A stretch of DNA of 10,000 bases from Magnetospirillum sp. (GTDB lineage: Bacteria > Pseudomonadota > Alphaproteobacteria > Rhodospirillales > Magnetospirillaceae). Under the pieces are notes generated by a model. That model saw only the letters and a list, made by a program, of their open reading frames with translations. It was not told the origin of the DNA and did not search any database. The position numbers and the translations under genes were made by a program. Location: contig JAIWOG010000177.1 in assembly GCA_020217035.1 (NCBI GenBank), positions 1-10,000 of the forward strand, given 5' to 3'. Shown one piece after another: positions 6,613-10,000 of the stretch. The stretch's first letter is position 1. The number at the start of each line of letters is the position of its first letter.

Positions 6613-8085
6613 ATGTCTAAAAACTGCACACAAAAAGTGTCTTTGGCATTGCTCGCCTTGGCCTTGTCCGTTGGCACGGCCAAGGCGGAGACATCCATCT
6701 GGGGGGCCGACCTGCCGGTTCCCGCCATCCCCGGCTACACCTTCCCCGAAAGCGAAAGCACTCTGCTGGGCTGGGTCAACGGCAATTCCGCCGCCGACAT
6801 GGCCAATGTCTACCTGCATGGCTGGGGTCTGTGGACGGCGCTGAACACGCCGAGCGGTCAAAGCGTCTATGGCATCGCCAACGCCCCGGTCTACCTGACC
6901 TGGGTGACCCGTCAGGAATTGGTGGCCATGGCCCAGCTAGGCAGCGCCGCCAAGCTGAAAAGCGTCGGGCCGCGCAAGTTGCGGATGGGCGAGGTGACCC
7001 AGTTGTCCAAGTTCGGCATCCATTCCATGCAGGCAAAGCCCAAGCTGAAGGCGGCCAAAGCCGGCGCACCCAGCCCGGATTTCGACACAATGGAAACCGT
7101 GACCTATGATCCGGTTTCCGGCCACACCATCCAGGACCGTGGCTATTTCAAGCTGTCCACCATCAAGGCGGTTTACGACGCCAAGCAGCCCGAGATCGAG
7201 GCGTTCCCGGTCAATTCCGTGGTGGTCAAGCCGGTCTACAAGGTGATCACCAAGGACAAGCTGTATCAGAACCGCTATTACGTCATGGCCGCCTGGCCGG
7301 GGACGCCCGACGTCACCCCGGCCATCCAGGCCAATGGTTTCCCCGAGCAATCGTGGAATGCCGGCTGCGTCTATGTGGACACCCAGAACAGCGGCACCAG
7401 CCAGGCATCCGGTGTTGACGCCAGCTGTTCGGGACCGACCGCCGCCTCGACCTATGGTTTGGGCGATTTCGTCAACTTCAAGCTGAATGCCGAAAACGCC
7501 GCCCTGTTCGATCTGGGCAACAAGCAGAAGCTGGTAGCCGGCGACACCTTGCTGTTGATGGCCATGCATGTCAGTTCGCGCGAGATGACGGAATGGACCT
7601 GGCAGACCTTTTTCTGGACCCCCAACCCCAAGGCGCCGCCGCTGCCCAGCTCGACGGCCATCGCCGCCGCCATGCCATCCCAGTTGACCGGCCCGGCCGC
7701 CCATTACGCCGGCTCGTTCGCCTATTCCATGGTGACGCCCAACCAGCCGATCAATGGCGGCCAAAGTGTCGGCCAGCCGGTGGTCGGCTATAATCCGTAC
7801 CTGGAATCCGGCTTCCCGGCATCCACCTTCGGCATCACGCGCCCCATCGTCGACGGGGCGAATTCGTGGACCGGCACGGTGGGGGTGCAGACCAATTGCA
7901 TGACCTGCCACGCCTTGGCGGCGGTGGCCTTCACCTCGACCGCCAACCCCACCTATGGCACCGATTTCTACATCGGCCGTGACGATCCGTACTTCAACGG
8001 CACGGTGCAGACCGAGTTCCTGTGGTCCATCGCCGACGTGGTGGCGACTCAGCAAAGCAAGGCGAACAAAGCCAAGTCGAAGTAA
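6613..8085 (+). CDS. Secreted monohaem cytochrome-like protein, family unknown
   Basis: The 490-residue product starts with a clear Sec signal peptide: KVSLALLALALSVGTAKA with likely cleavage after AKA at 25, so the mature protein should be periplasmic. Near the C-terminus NCMTCHALA contains one CxxCH haem c site (C429, C432, H433). No other haem motif is present. C252 (GCVYVD) and C272 (DASCSG) might form a disulfide. A Trp/aromatic-rich stretch, HVSSREMTEWTWQTFFW at 319-335, just before a proline-rich segment, looks like a conserved core motif. Segments such as PVYKVITKDKLYQNRYYVMA and LGDFVNFKLNAE suggest beta-rich structure before the haem part. There is no membrane anchor. I do not recognise the family; an electron-transfer or haem-dependent oxidoreductase role is inferred only from the CxxCH. 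The ATG at 6613 is chosen over the in-frame ATG at 6601 because GGGGGA lies four bases upstream and the signal peptide begins there. Confidence 0.85.
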   Translation: MSKNCTQKVSLALLALALSVGTAKAETSIWGADLPVPAIPGYTFPESESTLLGWVNGNSAADMANVYLHGWGLWTALNTPSGQSVYGIANAPVYLTWVTRQELVAMAQLGSAAKLKSVGPRKLRMGEVTQLSKFGIHSMQAKPKLKAAKAGAPSPDFDTMETVTYDPVSGHTIQDRGYFKLSTIKAVYDAKQPEIEAFPVNSVVVKPVYKVITKDKLYQNRYYVMAAWPGTPDVTPAIQANGFPEQSWNAGCVYVDTQNSGTSQASGVDASCSGPTAASTYGLGDFVNFKLNAENAALFDLGNKQKLVAGDTLLLMAMHVSSREMTEWTWQTFFWTPNPKAPPLPSSTAIAAAMPSQLTGPAAHYAGSFAYSMVTPNQPINGGQSVGQPVVGYNPYLESGFPASTFGITRPIVDGANSWTGTVGVQTNCMTCHALAAVAFTSTANPTYGTDFYIGRDDPYFNGTVQTEFLWSIADVVATQQSKANKAKSK

Positions 8086-8090
8086 CAGGC

Positions 8091-8120
8091 AAAAAAGAGG
8101 CCGGCGAAAGCCGGCCTCTT
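8091..8120 (-). terminator. Intrinsic terminator of accC, possibly bidirectional
   Basis: AAGAGGCCGGC (8095-8105) and GCCGGCCTCTT (8110-8120) form a perfect 11-bp stem closed by a four-base loop (GAAA on the plus strand). On the minus strand the stem runs into six T (complement of 8091-8096), giving a textbook terminator 24 bases after the accC stop. On the plus strand the hairpin is followed by CGTTTGATTT, a weaker tail, so it may also end transcription of the convergent haem-protein gene. Confidence 0.9.
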
Positions 8121-8143
8121 CGTTTGATTTGCTGTTCCGTCAT

Positions 8144-9487
8144 CTAGCTATGCTGGGCGACGAATTTTTCCAGCCAGTGGATGTCGTAGTCGCCGTTGAC
8201 GAAGTCCTGATCCTGCACCAAGCGGTTATGAAGCGGCAGGGTGGTCTTGATGCCGTCGATGACGTATTCGCCCAAGGCCCGGCGCAGGCGCATCAGCGCC
8301 TCGTTGCGGGAATTGCCCGAGACGATCAGCTTGGCGATCATGCTGTCGTAGTGGGGCGGGATGCGGTAATTGGCGTAAAGGCCCGAATCGACGCGCACGC
8401 CCAAACCGCCCGGCGCATGGTAGCCAGTGATGCGGCCCGGCGACGGCACGAAGGTCTGCGGGTCCTCGGCGTTGACGCGGCACTCGAAGGCGTGGCCTTG
8501 GAAGCGGATGTCTTCCTGGGTGTAGCCCAACGGCGCCCCGGCGGCGATGCGCAACTGTTCGCGCACCAGGTCGATGCCGGTGATGGCCTCGGTGATCGGG
8601 TGCTCGACCTGTAAACGGGTGTTCATTTCGATGAAATAGAATTCGCCGTTCTCGAACAGGAATTCCAGCGTGCCGGCGTTGCGGTATCCCAGATGGGCCA
8701 CCGCCTTGCGGGCGATGTCGCCGATGCGGGTGCGCTGTTCGTCGTTCAGCGCCGGCGACGGCGCTTCTTCCAGCACCTTCTGGTGGCGGCGCTGCAACGA
8801 ACAATCGCGTTCCCCCAAATGCACGACGCTGCCGTAATTGTCGGCCAGGATCTGCATCTCGATGTGGCGGGGCTTGGCCAGGTACTTTTCCATGTAGACG
8901 TCGCCATTGCCGAAAGCGGCCTTGGCTTCGTTCCTGGCCATCTTGTAGGCCTCGGTCAGCTCGTCCGCCGAACGGGCCACCTTCATGCCCTTGCCGCCGC
9001 CGCCGGCGGTAGCCTTGATCAGCACCGGATAGCCGATCGTGCCTGCGCATTCCAACGCGTCCTCGACGGTTTCCAACGCCCCGGCCGAGCCGGGCACGCA
9101 AGGCAGGCCGGCCGCCGCCGCCGCCTGCTTGGCGGTGATCTTGTCGCCCATCATGCGGATGTGGTCGGCGGTCGGGCCGATGAACACGAAGCCGTGTTCT
9201 TCCACCATCTGGGCGAAATCGGCGTTTTCCGACAAGAAGCCATAGCCCGGGTGGATGGCGTCAGCCCCGGTGATGGTCGCCGCCGACAGGATCGCCGCCT
9301 TGTTCAGGTACGAATCCTTGGCCGAGGGCGGGCCGATGCACACCGCTTCGTCGGCCAGACGCACATGCATGGCGTCGTTGTCGGCGGTGGAGTGCACGGC
9401 GACCGTGCGGATCCCCATCTCGCGGCAGGCGCGGTGGATGCGGAGTGCGATTTCGCCGCGATTGGCGATCAGGACCTTTTCGAACAT
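8144..9487 (-). CDS. accC: Acetyl-CoA carboxylase, biotin carboxylase subunit
   Basis: AccC uses ATP and bicarbonate to carboxylate the biotin on AccB, the first half-reaction of malonyl-CoA synthesis for fatty acids, in the cytoplasm. The 447 residues match the normal length. The N-terminal domain starts [27 protein letters not shown] lies at 79-88; the ATP-grasp domain has K116, K159 and the glycine loop GGGGKGM (162-168); the catalytic signature [11 protein letters not shown] is at 287-297 with E287, R291 and E295. All expected active-site residues are present. The ATG at 9487 is chosen over a frame start at 9520 since that would overlap accB and add a non-conserved tail; family members start at [14 protein letters not shown]. 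It begins seven bases after the accB stop, so translation is probably coupled. A strong terminator follows the gene, separating it from the unrelated block before aat. Confidence 0.98.
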   Translation of the reverse strand: MFEKVLIANRGEIALRIHRACREMGIRTVAVHSTADNDAMHVRLADEAVCIGPPSAKDSYLNKAAILSAATITGADAIHPGYGFLSENADFAQMVEEHGFVFIGPTADHIRMMGDKITAKQAAAAAGLPCVPGSAGALETVEDALECAGTIGYPVLIKATAGGGGKGMKVARSADELTEAYKMARNEAKAAFGNGDVYMEKYLAKPRHIEMQILADNYGSVVHLGERDCSLQRRHQKVLEEAPSPALNDEQRTRIGDIARKAVAHLGYRNAGTLEFLFENGEFYFIEMNTRLQVEHPITEAITGIDLVREQLRIAAGAPLGYTQEDIRFQGHAFECRVNAEDPQTFVPSPGRITGYHAPGGLGVRVDSGLYANYRIPPHYDSMIAKLIVSGNSRNEALMRLRRALGEYVIDGIKTTLPLHNRLVQDQDFVNGDYDIHWLEKFVAQHS

Positions 9488-9494
9488 CAATTCG

Positions 9495-9950
9495 TCACTC
9501 GATGATGACCAGGGGTTCACCGAATTCGACCGGCTGGCCGTCGGTGACCAGGATCCGGGTGACCTTGCCGCCGCGCGGGGCGCGGATCGGGTTGAAGGTC
9601 TTCATCGCCTCGATCAGCATCAAGGTCTGGCCTTCGGACACCGTGGCGCCGACTTCGATGAACTTGGCGGCGCCGGGTTCCGGCGACAGATAGGACACGC
9701 CGACCATGGGCGAGGTCACCGCGCCGGGATGTCCGGCGGCGTCGTCGCTGGCGGCGGCCGGCTGGGCGACCGGAGCGGCGGCGAGAGCGGGGGCGGCGGC
9801 GGGCATGTGGTGCACGGCCACGGGCATGCCCTGGCGGGCGACGCGGATGCGCAAGCTGCCGGTGTCGTACTCGATCTCGGTCAGGTTGGTCTGGTCAAGC
9901 AGTTCGGCCAGCGAACGGACCAGGTCGGAATCGAAGTTTTTGGTGGCCAT
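9495..9950 (-). CDS. accB: Acetyl-CoA carboxylase, biotin carboxyl carrier protein
   Basis: AccB carries biotin between the carboxylase (AccC) and the carboxyltransferase (AccA/AccD). The 151-residue product has the expected three parts: a helical N-terminus with [20 protein letters not shown] (10-29), an Ala/Pro-rich flexible linker (about 50-78), and a biotinyl domain (about 79-151). The biotin-accepting lysine is K117 in [12 protein letters not shown]; the MKTF form, in place of the enterobacterial MKMM, is common in alphaproteobacteria. The thumb-like region seen in E. coli AccB is recognisable before the lysine ([16 protein letters not shown]). The ATG at 9950 lies seven bases after the aroQ stop and the gene ends seven bases before accC, so the three form a tight operon. 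No strong ribosome site is visible; coupling to aroQ translation may compensate. Confidence 0.97.
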   Translation of the reverse strand: MATKNFDSDLVRSLAELLDQTNLTEIEYDTGSLRIRVARQGMPVAVHHMPAAAPALAAAPVAQPAAASDDAAGHPGAVTSPMVGVSYLSPEPGAAKFIEVGATVSEGQTLMLIEAMKTFNPIRAPRGGKVTRILVTDGQPVEFGEPLVIIE

Positions 9951-9957
9951 GGGGTTT

Positions 9958-10000
9958 TCAGCTTTCCCTGATCAGACGGGCGAGCGCGTCCAGCGCCAGA
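9958..10000 (-). CDS. aroQ: C-terminal end of type II 3-dehydroquinate dehydratase, partial
   Basis: Only the last 14 codons are in the window, reading LALDALARLIRES and a TGA at 9958-9960. This fits the C-terminal helix of type II dehydroquinases (usually GY-x-LAL-x-AL...), and aroQ upstream of accB-accC is the standard alphaproteobacterial order. The enzyme dehydrates 3-dehydroquinate in the shikimate pathway. The call relies mostly on context, as too little protein is visible to prove it. Confidence 0.65.
   Translation of the reverse strand, partial: LALDALARLIRES

Noticed and set aside
6937..8055. A 372-codon minus-strand frame opposite the haem protein gene.
   Set aside because: The plus-strand frame has a signal peptide, CxxCH and a good ribosome site; the antisense product is Gly/His/Arg-rich with none of these.

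Overview
The window is GC-rich (with codon use to match) and reads as chromosomal DNA of an alphaproteobacterium, most likely a Rhodospirillales member near Magnetospirillum. Three things point there: the aroQ-accB-accC gene order, the alphaproteobacterial biotinylation motif EAMKTF in AccB, and a DUF1476 (ATPase zeta-type) protein, a family known mainly from alphaproteobacteria. The genus is an inference. Coding density is very high, no stretch over 300 bases lacks a gene, and I see no RNA gene, insertion sequence, CRISPR array or prophage.

Left part (1-3926): on the minus strand are radA (DNA repair and recombination ATPase) and the start of cvpA (membrane protein), 13 bases apart and probably co-transcribed. 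Divergent from radA is an EamA/DMT-type transporter on the plus strand, whose 3' end overlaps by 11 bases the end of a minus-strand gene for a small coiled-coil protein of unknown function. That gene follows aat (leucyl/phenylalanyl-tRNA-protein transferase, bacterial N-end rule) with an 18-base gap.

Middle part (4006-8085): an accessory-looking block. It holds a divergent DUF1476/zeta-like protein (plus), a cupin-AraC regulator of NimR type (minus), a divergently transcribed Fsr-type MFS efflux pump (plus), and a secreted protein with a single CxxCH haem site (plus) that I cannot assign to a characterised family. The regulator/pump intergenic region contains a direct repeat with 21-base periodicity just upstream of a good -10 element, which fits a locally regulated efflux gene.

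Right part (8091-10000): the minus-strand fatty-acid biosynthesis operon aroQ (last codons only)-accB-accC, closed by a strong hairpin terminator with an 11-bp perfect stem. In many alphaproteobacteria aat directly follows accC. Here the two are about 4 kb apart with the middle block between them, so that block looks like an insertion or rearrangement in an old conserved cluster, and aat now appears to have its own promoter.

I do not see a clearly novel multi-gene system. The items most worth a second look are the uncharacterised monohaem protein, the divergent zeta-like protein, the candidate operator, and the split accC/aat neighbourhood.
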